Part shown: positions 50,416 through 59,640 of the stretch, in pieces
Layout: each line of letters opens with the position of its first letter
How positions within the stretch are numbered: the stretch's first letter is position 1
DNA from: Flammeovirgaceae bacterium
GTDB taxonomy: Bacteria; Bacteroidota; Bacteroidia; Cytophagales; Cyclobacteriaceae
Assembly (NCBI GenBank): GCA_015180985.1
Contig: CP054185.1
Location: 186,001-250,000 of the forward strand
Length of the DNA stretch: 64,000 nt
Direction of reading: 5' to 3'
Made by a program: the position numbers and the translations under genes
Notes under the pieces: model-generated
Database searches by the model: none
The model's input: only the letters and a program-made list of their open reading frames with translations
What the model was told of the DNA's origin: nothing

Positions 50416-51675
50416 TTAATCGTCAATGCGCTGCCGGCCATTATTAAAAACAGCCACGGCTTTTCCTTTTATCGGTTTACCGTACCATGGCGAATTTACC
50501 GACTTGCTGAAATTGCTATTTTCATCAAACGTCCAGGTACGCTCCGGGTCAAACAAGGTAAGGTTGGCTTTTGCATCTACATCAACGATTGGCAGTTCAA
50601 GACCTAACACCTTGCGCGGGGCCACCGTTACTTTTTCAATCAGTACTTCCCACTTTACCAGTTCAGCCAAAGCCACCAGGTTGGCGCCCATGGTTTGCAG
50701 GTTGATGATGCCCGGCTCGGCATGATCAAATTCCACGTTCTTGCTTTCAATATCCTGTGGCAGGTGGCCTGAGCAGATAACATCGATAGTACCATCATTA
50801 AGCCCCCGGATCAGCGCATCGTTATCGCGTTTTTCACGCAAGGGCGGATTCACTTTATAATTTGTATCGAACCCGGCCAGCATAGTGTCATCCAGCAGGG
50901 GTTGATAGGCTGCGATATCGCAGGTTACCGGTAATTTTTTCTTAGCACTCCGGAGCAGATTAACCGATCGGGCCGATGAAAGACGGGCGATGTGCAACCG
51001 GCCACCGGCATACTGAAGTAAATCGAGGTTGCGGTGAATGGCTACCTCTTCGGCCAGGCGCGGCATTCCTTTTAACCCCAGCATGGTGCTTTGAACACCT
51101 TCATGCATTTGCCCGAACATGTTCAGCCAGATGTCTTCGGGATGATCAATCAGCACACCATTAAACTGCTGCAGGTATTGCAGGGCTTTCAGAAAAATAT
51201 CAGTGTTCCAAATGGTTTTTAGTCCATCGGTAAAGCCCACGGCACCGGCCTGGTGCAGGTCCATCATTTCGGTCAGTTCTTCCCCTTTGGTGTTACGGGT
51301 AACCGCGGCTAGTGCATGCACGTGTACCAGGCGGCTGCTGTTGGCACTGGTCAGGTAGGTAACATCGTTTTTGCTTTGAATGGCCGGCTGGGTATTGGGC
51401 AGTACGGCTATTTCGGTAAACCCTCCGGCCATGGCGGCCTTGGCTACCGACTCCAGGTCTTCTTTGTGCTCAAAGCCCGGGTCGCCAACATACGTGCCCA
51501 GGTCAAACCACCCGGGGCTCAGCAGCATGCCCTCGGCTTTTATCACTTTATCGGCCTGGTAATTTTTTTCACCGATATCGGTTACGCGACCGTTTTGAAC
51601 AACAACGTTTCGTATTTTTTTATGAAAAGGTGAGTTGGGGTCGAGAATTTTGGCAGACTGAATAAGTACTTTCAT
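50416..51675 (-). CDS. Dihydroorotase homologue lacking catalytic residues (PyrC'-like)
   Basis: A 419-aa amidohydrolase-fold protein with dihydroorotase-type sequence throughout, but with the active site lost. Where active type I enzymes have DxHxHLREPG, it has D58-L-G60-T-Y62-V-G64-DPG; the later metal His is R231 (HIARLSS), and the catalytic Asp (TDHAP) is G303 (SGHLP). Only H178 of the metal set is kept. Inactive homologues (PyrC') support aspartate transcarbamoylase assembly in pseudomonads, and this is one possible role; the operon context, however, is envelope-related. Related forms seem common in Bacteroidota and are often mislabelled dihydroorotase. Confidence 0.85.
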   Translation of the reverse strand: MKVLIQSAKILDPNSPFHKKIRNVVVQNGRVTDIGEKNYQADKVIKAEGMLLSPGWFDLGTYVGDPGFEHKEDLESVAKAAMAGGFTEIAVLPNTQPAIQSKNDVTYLTSANSSRLVHVHALAAVTRNTKGEELTEMMDLHQAGAVGFTDGLKTIWNTDIFLKALQYLQQFNGVLIDHPEDIWLNMFGQMHEGVQSTMLGLKGMPRLAEEVAIHRNLDLLQYAGGRLHIARLSSARSVNLLRSAKKKLPVTCDIAAYQPLLDDTMLAGFDTNYKVNPPLREKRDNDALIRGLNDGTIDVICSGHLPQDIESKNVEFDHAEPGIINLQTMGANLVALAELVKWEVLIEKVTVAPRKVLGLELPIVDVDAKANLTLFDPERTWTFDENSNFSKSVNSPWYGKPIKGKAVAVFNNGRQRIDD

Positions 51676-51681
51676 TAAGTC

Positions 51682-53685
51682 TTATTTAAGAAACCGGACC
51701 AGCAAAATTTCCACCAGCAGGAAGAGTAACGCCAACAGTATCGCATATTTCCATAAAGGTGTCCCCAAATATCTGGCTTTTATTTCGTTGCTGAAAGTTT
51801 CGGATGTATTTGATTCGAAAATGGTAATTTTTTTACCATTACCCAGTTTTTCTTTAACCGCCTGTGGGGTATATTGATCCAGTAACGACTCCAGTTTACT
51901 TTGATTCAACGCGAGAAGGCCAAGGGTATCGGTCCGGTGCAAAGCATAATAAAATCCGGCATTCATTGAAAACCGGGGCAACTCCATCACCAGCCGGCTG
52001 CCCACCTTGCGCTGTGGGGGTATAACTTCCTGTTGCCCGGCCAGCCGCACCGGCTGTTCGCCCGCCAGGCTGTCGGCCCGCAAGGTAATAATGGGCTGCG
52101 TTAACAGGTAATAGGGCTTATTTTCAACTTTCTTACCGGTGGAAGCCATCCGATACATAACCGGCAGAAACAAAAAGTTACTGGCAAAATCGGTGTACTC
52201 GTTTGTAAGTGGTGAAGCCAGCAGGTACGTTAAGCCTGTTCGGCCAAAACGCGATAAAAAAGGTTGCTCGTTTTTTAGTCGGAGCAAAGCGGAGCGGTCA
52301 GCCCCCCAATCGAGGATCCTTCGGGCCACCGGCAATGCCAGCCGGGTGTTTCGCTCTTCAAACACATTTTCGAAAAAAGGATTATTTAGGTCGGGTGGTG
52401 CCAATTCCAGGTTCTCGAGGTCCTCAGCTTTTTTCAACGTTACTATTCCGGTTATCGTCTGGTAGTCCTTTAATTGCGGATTGGCCGATGGAATAATTAA
52501 CAAGGTTCGTCCGGAGGCACGGTAATCATTAAGCACTTGCTGAAGCGGAGGCTCAACCCGATCCAAGCTGTTTAGCACAACCAAATCAGCCTCCAGCAGC
52601 TCGCTGTAGTTTATGTTACCTGAAAGAAAAGAACGGAAGGAGAACACCGACTTGTTTCCAAATACTTTTTCAATCACGGTGGCTGCCGGTATTGATTTGA
52701 TCTCCAACACCCGTATTTTATCCGAAAAATTAAGCGAAAGATAAAACTCATTATCAAACGCCACCGGATAATCGTTAAAACTAATAACCGCCCGACTAAA
52801 CCGGCTTAAACCGGTTACAATGTCAAAGGATGTTTGTGCTGTAGATTTTGCGGGTATGGAAACCATTGCCGTACCCGCTTGTATATTATTAATACTTAAC
52901 TTAAGCAGCAACTGCTCCACGGATTTTGTGCCCTCATTGCGCAGGCGCACATGGAGCGTATTTTTTTCGCCACCTACAACAAACGGGCTTTCCAACCAGG
53001 CCGTATCGGCAAAGATATTGGCCTGTGGCATACGGGTGATGGGAACCAGGTGAAGGCGTTGGGAACTATCGGTTAACCATTGAGCATGCGGCTCACCAAA
53101 TGTTGACTTTTGGAAATCGGATATCCAGAATATATCAGTAGCTGCCTGGCCCTCAGAATTGGTGATGCGTTCACGAACCTCATTAACGGTGCGACTAATG
53201 GGGCTTAGCCTTACCTGCGTTAGCAGATCAGTGACCTCGGTTTTGGTTTTGAACGAATTGGAGAAAGGAGCAAAGTCATTCGTTACCAACTGATAGCGTG
53301 TATCCGGTGGAAAAACTTCAATAACCTGTTGGGCAAAATTGATACCCGCGTCCAGTGCACGCACATTGTCATGCGAAGGTACCGACATGCTCATGGAGTT
53401 ATCCACATACAACGTTATGCTACGCATGGCCGAAACCTGTTCGGTAGCAGGAATAAAGGGCTGGGCAAAAGCCAGTACCAGAAACAGGAGAAACAGGAGC
53501 CGGGCTGCCAGAATCAGGTAATGTTTGAGTTTTCGTTTGGCAGAAGTAGCCTGCTGTACCTGGCGCAGAAACCGGTTGGATGAAAAATAAACCCGCTGGG
53601 TCTTCCGGAAACTAAATAGGTGAATGAGTACCGGAATAGCCAGCACACTTAATGCCCATAGAAAGCCAGGCGATACAAAACTCAT
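51682..53685 (-). CDS. BatA-domain (aerotolerance regulator N-terminal) membrane protein
   Basis: A 667-aa protein opening with the BatA signature (SPGFLWALSVLAIPVLIHLFSFRKTQ, split over two helices with a second at LILAARLLFLLFLVLAFAQPF). A VWA-like region follows (ITLYVDNSMSMSVPSHD, near residues 90-110) and a large beta-rich periplasmic part, then a C-terminal helix. Function unknown; related Bat operons are linked to stress tolerance and envelope MoxR systems. It is the first gene of the probable five-gene operon, with six bases to the next start. Confidence 0.88.
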   Translation of the reverse strand: MSFVSPGFLWALSVLAIPVLIHLFSFRKTQRVYFSSNRFLRQVQQATSAKRKLKHYLILAARLLFLLFLVLAFAQPFIPATEQVSAMRSITLYVDNSMSMSVPSHDNVRALDAGINFAQQVIEVFPPDTRYQLVTNDFAPFSNSFKTKTEVTDLLTQVRLSPISRTVNEVRERITNSEGQAATDIFWISDFQKSTFGEPHAQWLTDSSQRLHLVPITRMPQANIFADTAWLESPFVVGGEKNTLHVRLRNEGTKSVEQLLLKLSINNIQAGTAMVSIPAKSTAQTSFDIVTGLSRFSRAVISFNDYPVAFDNEFYLSLNFSDKIRVLEIKSIPAATVIEKVFGNKSVFSFRSFLSGNINYSELLEADLVVLNSLDRVEPPLQQVLNDYRASGRTLLIIPSANPQLKDYQTITGIVTLKKAEDLENLELAPPDLNNPFFENVFEERNTRLALPVARRILDWGADRSALLRLKNEQPFLSRFGRTGLTYLLASPLTNEYTDFASNFLFLPVMYRMASTGKKVENKPYYLLTQPIITLRADSLAGEQPVRLAGQQEVIPPQRKVGSRLVMELPRFSMNAGFYYALHRTDTLGLLALNQSKLESLLDQYTPQAVKEKLGNGKKITIFESNTSETFSNEIKARYLGTPLWKYAILLALLFLLVEILLVRFLK

Positions 53686-53807
53686 TGTTGCAAAATACGA
53701 TTACAAACTACGATTTACGAATTACCAACCCGCAAGTTGCATCAAATTATACAACCGGTAGTGACTTTGCATAATCACTCTGATTCTATTCATAAAAAAA
53801 CAGGTGT

Positions 53808-54353
53808 ATGAACCGGGCACGTTTAACTCCGCCAATCAATTCAGGATCCCTGGCCGATATCGCTTTCCTGCTGATATCATTCTTCCTGTTAACCACTGTA
53901 ATTAAAAATGAAAAAGGCATTGCTATACTTTTACCATCGTATTTACCAACCGATCCGCTTCCTGTTCATGAACGAAATATTTTGAGAATACAAATCAATT
54001 CACAGAATCAGTTCATGGTAGAAAATCAACACCGACCAAGCCTGTACGGATTAAAAGAAGAGATTAAACAATTCATACTGAATTATGGTGTTATTCCAAA
54101 TGCCTCCGAAAATCCGGAAAAAGCCATCGTATCACTCCGGGCCGATCGGGGTACCCGTTATGGTATAGTTATTCTGGCGCTGGACGAGATCCAGTCGGCA
54201 TACTATGAAATTTATGCTCAACGGGCAGGCATTTCACCCGAACAATTTAGAAACCTTGATTTAACGATACCGGCCGACCGGCTGCTTTACGAAAAGGGTA
54301 AGCAAGGAATTCCGATGAATATTTCCATCGCAGAGCCAACGGCTGTAAAATAA
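53808..54353 (+). CDS. ExbD/TolR-family proton-channel subunit
   Basis: A 181-aa protein with one N-terminal transmembrane helix bearing the conserved Asp17 (SLADIAFLLISFFLLTT) and a periplasmic domain of the ExbD/TolR type (SLRADRGTRYGIVILALDEIQ). It needs an ExbB/TolQ partner to use the proton-motive force for outer-membrane work; none is adjacent, so it likely shares a partner encoded elsewhere. It ends at a bidirectional terminator. Confidence 0.88.
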   Translation: MNRARLTPPINSGSLADIAFLLISFFLLTTVIKNEKGIAILLPSYLPTDPLPVHERNILRIQINSQNQFMVENQHRPSLYGLKEEIKQFILNYGVIPNASENPEKAIVSLRADRGTRYGIVILALDEIQSAYYEIYAQRAGISPEQFRNLDLTIPADRLLYEKGKQGIPMNISIAEPTAVK

Positions 54354-54388
54354 AAAACCCGGTTCCGTTGCGAACCGGGTTTTTTTTC
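54352..54388. terminator. Bidirectional intrinsic terminator between exbD-like and ssb genes
   Basis: Perfect 10-bp stem AACCCGGTTC (54356-54365) and GAACCGGGTT (54372-54381), with A run on the left and T run on the right, so it terminates both convergent genes. Confidence 0.9.
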
Positions 54389-54395
54389 TGTGCAA

Positions 54396-54734
54396 TCAGG
54401 CCTGCTTACCACCCAGCATCACCAGGTCATTCACGTTGATTTCGGTGATGTAGCGCTTTTCACCGGCACTGGTTTCGTACACGCGGTGTACCAGTTTACC
54501 TTCAATGGCCACTTCGTTTCCTTTCTTCAGGTATTTCTCGGCTATGCCCGCCAGTTTACCCCAGATGACCACGTTGTGCCACTGCGTATCCTGCACCTTT
54601 TCACCTTTTTGATTTTTGTACGAATCTGAAGTAGCAATGGAGAATGAGGCCCGCGTCTTGTCGCCAAACGTTTTCACTTCCGGGTCTTTGCCTAACCGAC
54701 CGATTAACTGCACGCTGTTTCTTAAACTTTTCAT
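54396..54734 (-). CDS. ssb: Short single-stranded DNA-binding protein lacking the acidic C-terminal tip
   Basis: About 112 aa from the ATG at 54734 (MKSLRNSVQLIGRLGKDPEV); a longer frame to 54782 is a weaker start. OB-fold motifs WHNVVIWGKLAGIAEKYL and VAIEGKLVHRVYE are typical SSB. The protein stops right after the OB fold (VMLGGKQA) and has no disordered tail or DDDIPF-like tip, the docking site for repair and replication partners. It is probably a secondary paralog, not the housekeeping SSB. Confidence 0.9.
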   Translation of the reverse strand: MKSLRNSVQLIGRLGKDPEVKTFGDKTRASFSIATSDSYKNQKGEKVQDTQWHNVVIWGKLAGIAEKYLKKGNEVAIEGKLVHRVYETSAGEKRYITEINVNDLVMLGGKQA

Positions 54735-54917
54735 AACGGTATTGTTTATTGGTTTAACATACGATTTTGTGAATTGCGCCAACCGAATAGTGTCGATTGA
54801 CGATGCAAAGGTGTGGGCATAAAAAAACCCGACTCGTATGATAATCGCTTATTTTCGGTTATATTCGTTTGTAAACGTTTAGCAACGCTTAAGAAATAAG
54901 CAAAAATCAGCGAAATC

Positions 54918-55283
54918 ATGGCAAAAAACGATGAAAAGGTGTGCCTGGAGTGCGGGGAAAAAATAAAAGGCCGGGCCGACAAAAAATTCTGTTCCGACCC
55001 GTGCCGCATCAGTTATAACAACAAACTGAACAGCGATGAAACCAACTACATGCGCAACGTAAACAACATTTTGCGCAAAAACAGGCGCATTCTGACCGAG
55101 TTGAACACCACCGGTAAAACCCGCGTAAGCCGAAGTAAACTGAACGAGAAAGGTTTTGATTTCACCTATTTTACAGGAACCTACACCACCAAAGAAGGAG
55201 CCGTGTACAAATACTGTTATGAACAGGGGTATCTGGAAATGGACAAGGATTACTTCCTGTTAGTAGTAAAAAAAGAAATGTAG
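54918..55283 (+). CDS. DUF2116-like zinc-ribbon protein
   Basis: A 121-aa protein with an N-terminal treble-clef-like zinc ribbon (CLECGEKIKGRADKKFCSDPC: four Cys) followed by a basic helix (NNILRKNRRILTEL) and a C-terminal alpha/beta part. Nucleic-acid or protein binding is likely; no specific function is known to me. Transcribed divergently from ssb and convergently with the oxidoreductase gene. Confidence 0.8.
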   Translation: MAKNDEKVCLECGEKIKGRADKKFCSDPCRISYNNKLNSDETNYMRNVNNILRKNRRILTELNTTGKTRVSRSKLNEKGFDFTYFTGTYTTKEGAVYKYCYEQGYLEMDKDYFLLVVKKEM

Positions 55284-55284
55284 G

Positions 55285-56535
55285 CTACCAGCCAAAACGT
55301 TCCGGATCAAATTGATTCAGGGAAACGGATGGTCTTTCCCGGTTAACTATCTCGCCCACCAACTTACCGGTGCCCGGCCCTAAACTCAATCCCATCATGG
55401 AGTGACCCGTAGCAATGACCAGGTTGGAGAAACTTCTAGATCGGCCGATGTACGGCAGGCCATCAGGCGAGCAGGGACGAAGCCCATGCCACACGTCCTT
55501 CGCATCAGGCATATTAATTTTTATATCAGGATAATACCGGGGAATGGCGTTCACGATTCCTTTTACCCGATTCATATTTATAGAGTGATCTACACCGGTT
55601 ATCTCCATGGTACCGCCAAAGCGCAGCGAACTGCCCATTGGCGTTACGGCTACACGCGCTTCCAGAAAGATGGAAGGTATGCGCGAATTCTTTGCTATGT
55701 TGTTTAGGGTAAAACTGTATCCCTTGCCGGCCTGCATCGGCAGGGTAATGCCCAGTTTGGAAACAAGCAACCCTGACCATGAACCTGTGGCAATAACCAC
55801 TTCATCAAAATCGAAATGGCCTTTATTTGTTATTACCGATTTTATCTTGTCTGCTCCAATCGTAAAATCCTGCACCTCGGTTAATGTATGGAAAGCAACA
55901 CCATTAGCTATTAAATAAGGAATCCACTGGCTTACCAACGCCTGCGGAGTGATGTGGGCATCGCCCGGATAATAAACTCCTCCTCTTACACTCACCCGCA
56001 TATCGGGTTCAAGTTCCTGCACTTCAGCTGCCGAAAGCACACGCGCCTCAATACCGAGCTTATTGGCAAAAGTTGCCGCTTCAATTTCTTCGTGCCCGGT
56101 TTCTTTTGTTTGGTAGAGCATCAGCAAACCCCGCTCATGGAATCCAAAATCAAACGGAAGCTCTTTAGCCAGTTGCTGGTACATGGCTTTGCTGAGCAGG
56201 CTAAGTTCTTTCAAAGCCGGGGCAGCACGCTCAACATGATCTTTGGTTGAATGCCGGTAAAACTGCCAGCCCCATTTTAACAGGTTACCGCTCAGGCGTG
56301 GCCTTACATAAAACGGACTGGTTGAGTTGAACATCCAGCGGATACCTTTGCTAATCATGCCCGGTGCGGCCAGTGGAATAATGTGGCTGGGCACAATCAT
56401 GCCGGCATTGCCAAAGGAGCAGCCGTCTTTTAAATCGCTTTGATCAATAACGATAACCTGGTGGCCTGCCCGCATTAAATAGTAAGCCGAACTCAGTCCG
56501 ATAATTCCTCCTCCGATAATTCCTACCTGAGCCAT
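55285..56535 (-). CDS. FAD-dependent D-amino-acid oxidoreductase (D-hydroxyproline oxidase-like)
   Basis: A 416-aa DadA-type flavoenzyme with the N-terminal Rossmann motif GIIGGGIIGLSSAYYLMRAG and the C-terminal HGLRPCSPDGLPYIGRS segment. In the hydroxyproline pathway it would oxidise cis-4-hydroxy-D-proline to the 1-pyrroline-4-hydroxy-2-carboxylate that the deaminase uses. This role is inferred from the operon: epimerase, deaminase and semialdehyde dehydrogenase are all upstream on the same strand. It starts three bases after the toxin gene. Confidence 0.88.
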   Translation of the reverse strand: MAQVGIIGGGIIGLSSAYYLMRAGHQVIVIDQSDLKDGCSFGNAGMIVPSHIIPLAAPGMISKGIRWMFNSTSPFYVRPRLSGNLLKWGWQFYRHSTKDHVERAAPALKELSLLSKAMYQQLAKELPFDFGFHERGLLMLYQTKETGHEEIEAATFANKLGIEARVLSAAEVQELEPDMRVSVRGGVYYPGDAHITPQALVSQWIPYLIANGVAFHTLTEVQDFTIGADKIKSVITNKGHFDFDEVVIATGSWSGLLVSKLGITLPMQAGKGYSFTLNNIAKNSRIPSIFLEARVAVTPMGSSLRFGGTMEITGVDHSINMNRVKGIVNAIPRYYPDIKINMPDAKDVWHGLRPCSPDGLPYIGRSRSFSNLVIATGHSMMGLSLGPGTGKLVGEIVNRERPSVSLNQFDPERFGW

Positions 56536-56538
56536 AAT

Positions 56539-56799
56539 CTAATCGTAATGAAATTTGCAGGAGATTATCCGGATTTCCGAATCGGTTACTTCATAAACCA
56601 GTCGGTGTTCACGGGTTATTCGCCTTGACCATTTTCCTTTTAAAGAGTGTTTTAAAGGTTCGGGTTTACCAATTCCTGCAAATGGATTCTCAGAAATTCC
56701 GGTAATCAAGGCAACAATTCGAATAGCAATCTGTGGCTGAGTCGCCTTCCATTCATCTAATTGCATCAGCGCTTCCCTGCTGAATACAATCTTTCTCAT
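56539..56799 (-). CDS. YoeB/Txe-type toxin
   Basis: An 86-aa ribosome-dependent mRNA interferase-type toxin. The C-terminus KWSRRITREHRLVYEV...ISCKFHYD matches canonical YoeB, with the key residues in place: E47, R66 and the terminal H84-Y85. It overlaps the antitoxin by four bases (56796-56799), as in most type II modules. It appears intact and thus active. It sits between the epimerase and oxidase genes of the hydroxyproline operon. Confidence 0.93.
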   Translation of the reverse strand: MRKIVFSREALMQLDEWKATQPQIAIRIVALITGISENPFAGIGKPEPLKHSLKGKWSRRITREHRLVYEVTDSEIRIISCKFHYD

Positions 56800-57035
56800 T
56801 TCAAATATTTTTCCTGGAGTTCAGCCAAGGTAAAGGGTATACCTTCTCCCAGTTTAATTTCTTCTATTGATTTATATAGGTGTTTTCGATTGGCTTCGGT
56901 TGACAATAGATAATCAGTTTCGTCAATCACCTCGGTCACGGTTATTTCAATTTCTTTATCCTGAAAAGCCTCTTGAATCGACTTTAGAATATCTTCAGTA
57001 AGCTGGCTTGCCTTTATTCTATACGTTGTAATCAT
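56796..57035 (-). CDS. YefM-type antitoxin of the YoeB module
   Basis: A 79-aa antitoxin. The C-terminal part (DETDYLLSTEANRKHLYKSI followed by EEIK) is the typical YoeB-wrapping region of YefM/Phd-like antitoxins, while the N-terminus (YRIKASQLTEDILKSIQEAF) is not a classical Phd DNA-binding domain. It therefore may not autorepress in the usual way. It precedes the toxin and overlaps it by four bases. It starts 21 bases after the epimerase stop. Confidence 0.85.
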   Translation of the reverse strand: MITTYRIKASQLTEDILKSIQEAFQDKEIEITVTEVIDETDYLLSTEANRKHLYKSIEEIKLGEGIPFTLAELQEKYLK

Positions 57036-57056
57036 AATATAAAGGTAATAAATGTA

Positions 57057-58055
57057 TCAAATTACCTGAAACCCATACGCATACGGATCATCTTCCGGGA
57101 CGATGGTTATTGTGTTGAAACCGTACACCCTTGCCCAGCCTTCAACACTGGGTATGATGGCCGGCTTACCGCTTAGTTCTGTCTCTTCTTCTATTCTGCC
57201 GATAAACGTTGAGCCGATGATGCTTTCATGAATGAAGGCTTCGCCTTTTTTCAGTTTTCCTTTGGCATACCACTGTGCCATACGTGCCGATGTACCGGTA
57301 CCACAGGGTGAACGATCGATTGCCTTATCACCATAAAATACTGCGTTACGTGCCGTAGCGCCAGGGTCAATCGGTTGGCCTGTCCAAAGGATGTGGCTGC
57401 ACCCGTTGATGGTGGAGTTTTCCGGATGCACGAAGGTATAGTTGGCATTGATGTTTTTCCGCAACACACGGCTCCAGCTAATCAGCTGGTCGGCCGTGAA
57501 GTGCTCAAGCCCCGGAAAATTTTTCTGTACATCCACAATGGCATAAAAATTTCCGCCATAGGAAACGTCCACGGTAAGTTCGCCCAGGCCCGGGCATTCG
57601 GCCTTTAAATTTTCGGCAGCCAGGTAGGCTTTTACATTTCTGATTTTTACCGACTTCACTTTTTTGCCCTCCTGTTTGTATTCCACGCGAACGAGTCCGG
57701 CAGGCACTTCCAGGTTAAGCACACCCGGAGTTTTTGGCTTTACCAGGCCGTGTTCAATGGCAACCGTTACCGTACCGATGGTGCCATGCCCGCACATGGG
57801 CAGACAGCCGCTGGTTTCGATAAATAAAATACCAGCATCGTTGGCCGGATCGGATGGTAGGTATAAAATGCTGCCGCTCATCATATCATGGCCACGCGGT
57901 TCAAACATCAGCCCTTTACGAATCCAGTCATATTCTCGCATAAAATGCTGCCGCTTTTCACTCATGTTGGCACCTTGAAGTTGCGGGCCGCCTTCGGCAA
58001 CTACCCGAACGGGGTTACCACACGTGTGCGCATCAATGCATTTGAAAATGTTCAT
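57057..58055 (-). CDS. 4-hydroxyproline 2-epimerase (proline racemase family)
   Basis: A 332-aa enzyme that interconverts trans-4-hydroxy-L-proline and cis-4-hydroxy-D-proline. Both catalytic Cys are present: C88 in MCGHGTIG and C251 in DRSPCGTGTSARMA. Trans-3-hydroxyproline dehydratases, by contrast, have Thr in the second position. The N-terminal IDAHTCGNPVRVV and length fit the family. It lies in an operon with D-hydroxyproline oxidase, deaminase and dehydrogenase genes, which confirms the pathway. Confidence 0.93.
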   Translation of the reverse strand: MNIFKCIDAHTCGNPVRVVAEGGPQLQGANMSEKRQHFMREYDWIRKGLMFEPRGHDMMSGSILYLPSDPANDAGILFIETSGCLPMCGHGTIGTVTVAIEHGLVKPKTPGVLNLEVPAGLVRVEYKQEGKKVKSVKIRNVKAYLAAENLKAECPGLGELTVDVSYGGNFYAIVDVQKNFPGLEHFTADQLISWSRVLRKNINANYTFVHPENSTINGCSHILWTGQPIDPGATARNAVFYGDKAIDRSPCGTGTSARMAQWYAKGKLKKGEAFIHESIIGSTFIGRIEEETELSGKPAIIPSVEGWARVYGFNTITIVPEDDPYAYGFQVI

Positions 58056-58133
58056 CCTGTTGGTTGTTGGTTATTAGTTGTTAGCAGAGCAGCCGGCAGG
58101 AAGCCAAAAGTCTGCAATCAGTTTCAGTCAAGG

Positions 58134-59612
58134 TCATTTTTCCCACTTTCCGTCAACCAATCGCCATATACCCAGGGGATTGCTGTTTTTCAATTCTTCG
58201 GGCAACAGGGCATCGGCAAAATTCTGAAAAGCCACCGGCCTTGCAAATCGCTTAATGGCATCGGTACCCACTGCGGTGAAGCGCGAATCGGTTGTGGCAG
58301 GGAAGGGTCCGCCATGCATCATCGAAGGACAAACCTCTACGCCTGTCGGCACACCATTCATAATAATTCGTCCTGCTTTCTCCGCTAGGATGTTGAGCAA
58401 GTTTCGATGTTTTATCAGCTCCGGTTCATCGGCAATAACTGTAGTAGTTAACTGACCCCGGATGCGGTTCACCACGGCATGAAGTTCATCAATAGTTCTG
58501 CAACGGATGATTAACGAAAACGGTCCGAAAACCTCTTCGGCCAGAGCCGGGTTTTTAATAAACTCTTCGCCCGGTGCCGAAGCTACCAGGGGGCGGCCTT
58601 GTTCTTTGCCGCCAGCATCTGCCGCTTGTCCTTCAACAGTAACGCCCTTCTGTGCTAGAGTCTCTTTTAATTTCTTATGGTAATTATCGGCAATACCCTG
58701 GTGCAGCATTGTCCCCGGCAGAACCTTCCCGATTTCAGACGAAAGACTTTGTATGAACCGATTCAATCCATCGCCTTCTATAGCTATGATTAGTCCAGGA
58801 TTCGTGCAAAACTGCCCAACACCCAGCGTGATGGAGGCCGCTAATTTATTAGCCGTTGTTTCCGCATCGCGCGAAAGTGTTTCAGGCAAAAGCATAACCG
58901 GGTTGATGCTGCTCATTTCAGCAAAAACCGGTATCGGTTCAGGACGTTGATTAGCCAGATCAAAAAGTGCTTTACCTCCGGCAAAAGAACCTGTAAAGCC
59001 TACGGCTTTTGTAAGCGGGTGTTTTACCAACGCTTGCCCAACGTCAAAACCGGCCCCGTACACATGCTGAAAAACACCTTTGGGCATGCCGGTTTTTTCC
59101 ATGGCTTTTTGAATGGCCGATGCCACCAGGGTTGATGTTTCCGCGTGTGCAGGATGTGCCTTTACCACTACAGTACACCCGGCGGCAAGAGCTGATGCCG
59201 TGTCACCACCGGCAGTTGAATAGGCTAGCGGAAAGTTTGCAGCTCCAAAAACTACCACTGGTCCGATGGGCACAAGCATTTTGCGTATATCGGGCTTAGG
59301 TGCCGGCATGCGGTTGGGTAGGGCGGTGTCAATCCGTGCTTCAATCCACGAGCCTTCTTCAACCAAATCGGCAAACATGCGGCAATGCCAGGTGGTGCGG
59401 CTGCGCTCATTGATAATGCGGGCTTCGGGCAGGTTGGTTTCGCGCATGGCGGTTTGCACCAAGGTATTACCCAGAGCTTCTATTTCATCGGCAATGGCCC
59501 GCAGAAACCCGGCCTTTTTCTTGCCTGAAAAATTCTTGTACGACAAAAACGCCAGGTGAGATTCCTGCATCGTTTTGCTCAGGTCTTCCGGTGTGGTGTC
59601 AGTAAACGTCAT
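58134..59612 (-). CDS. 2-oxoglutarate semialdehyde dehydrogenase (NADP+)
   Basis: A 492-aa aldehyde dehydrogenase of the long NADP-type used in hydroxyproline and aldaric acid catabolism, oxidising 2,5-dioxopentanoate to 2-oxoglutarate. Visible are VGFTGSFAGGKALFDLAN, the Glu in FAEMSSINP and the catalytic Cys in GVGQFCTNPG. Gap to the epimerase is 78 bases, holding a TTGGTTGTTGGTTATTAG repeat-like stretch. The substrate is inferred from the operon. Confidence 0.9.
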   Translation of the reverse strand: MTFTDTTPEDLSKTMQESHLAFLSYKNFSGKKKAGFLRAIADEIEALGNTLVQTAMRETNLPEARIINERSRTTWHCRMFADLVEEGSWIEARIDTALPNRMPAPKPDIRKMLVPIGPVVVFGAANFPLAYSTAGGDTASALAAGCTVVVKAHPAHAETSTLVASAIQKAMEKTGMPKGVFQHVYGAGFDVGQALVKHPLTKAVGFTGSFAGGKALFDLANQRPEPIPVFAEMSSINPVMLLPETLSRDAETTANKLAASITLGVGQFCTNPGLIIAIEGDGLNRFIQSLSSEIGKVLPGTMLHQGIADNYHKKLKETLAQKGVTVEGQAADAGGKEQGRPLVASAPGEEFIKNPALAEEVFGPFSLIIRCRTIDELHAVVNRIRGQLTTTVIADEPELIKHRNLLNILAEKAGRIIMNGVPTGVEVCPSMMHGGPFPATTDSRFTAVGTDAIKRFARPVAFQNFADALLPEELKNSNPLGIWRLVDGKWEK

Positions 59613-59640
59613 TTGTACAGCAGGGTGTCAGTACGTAGTA

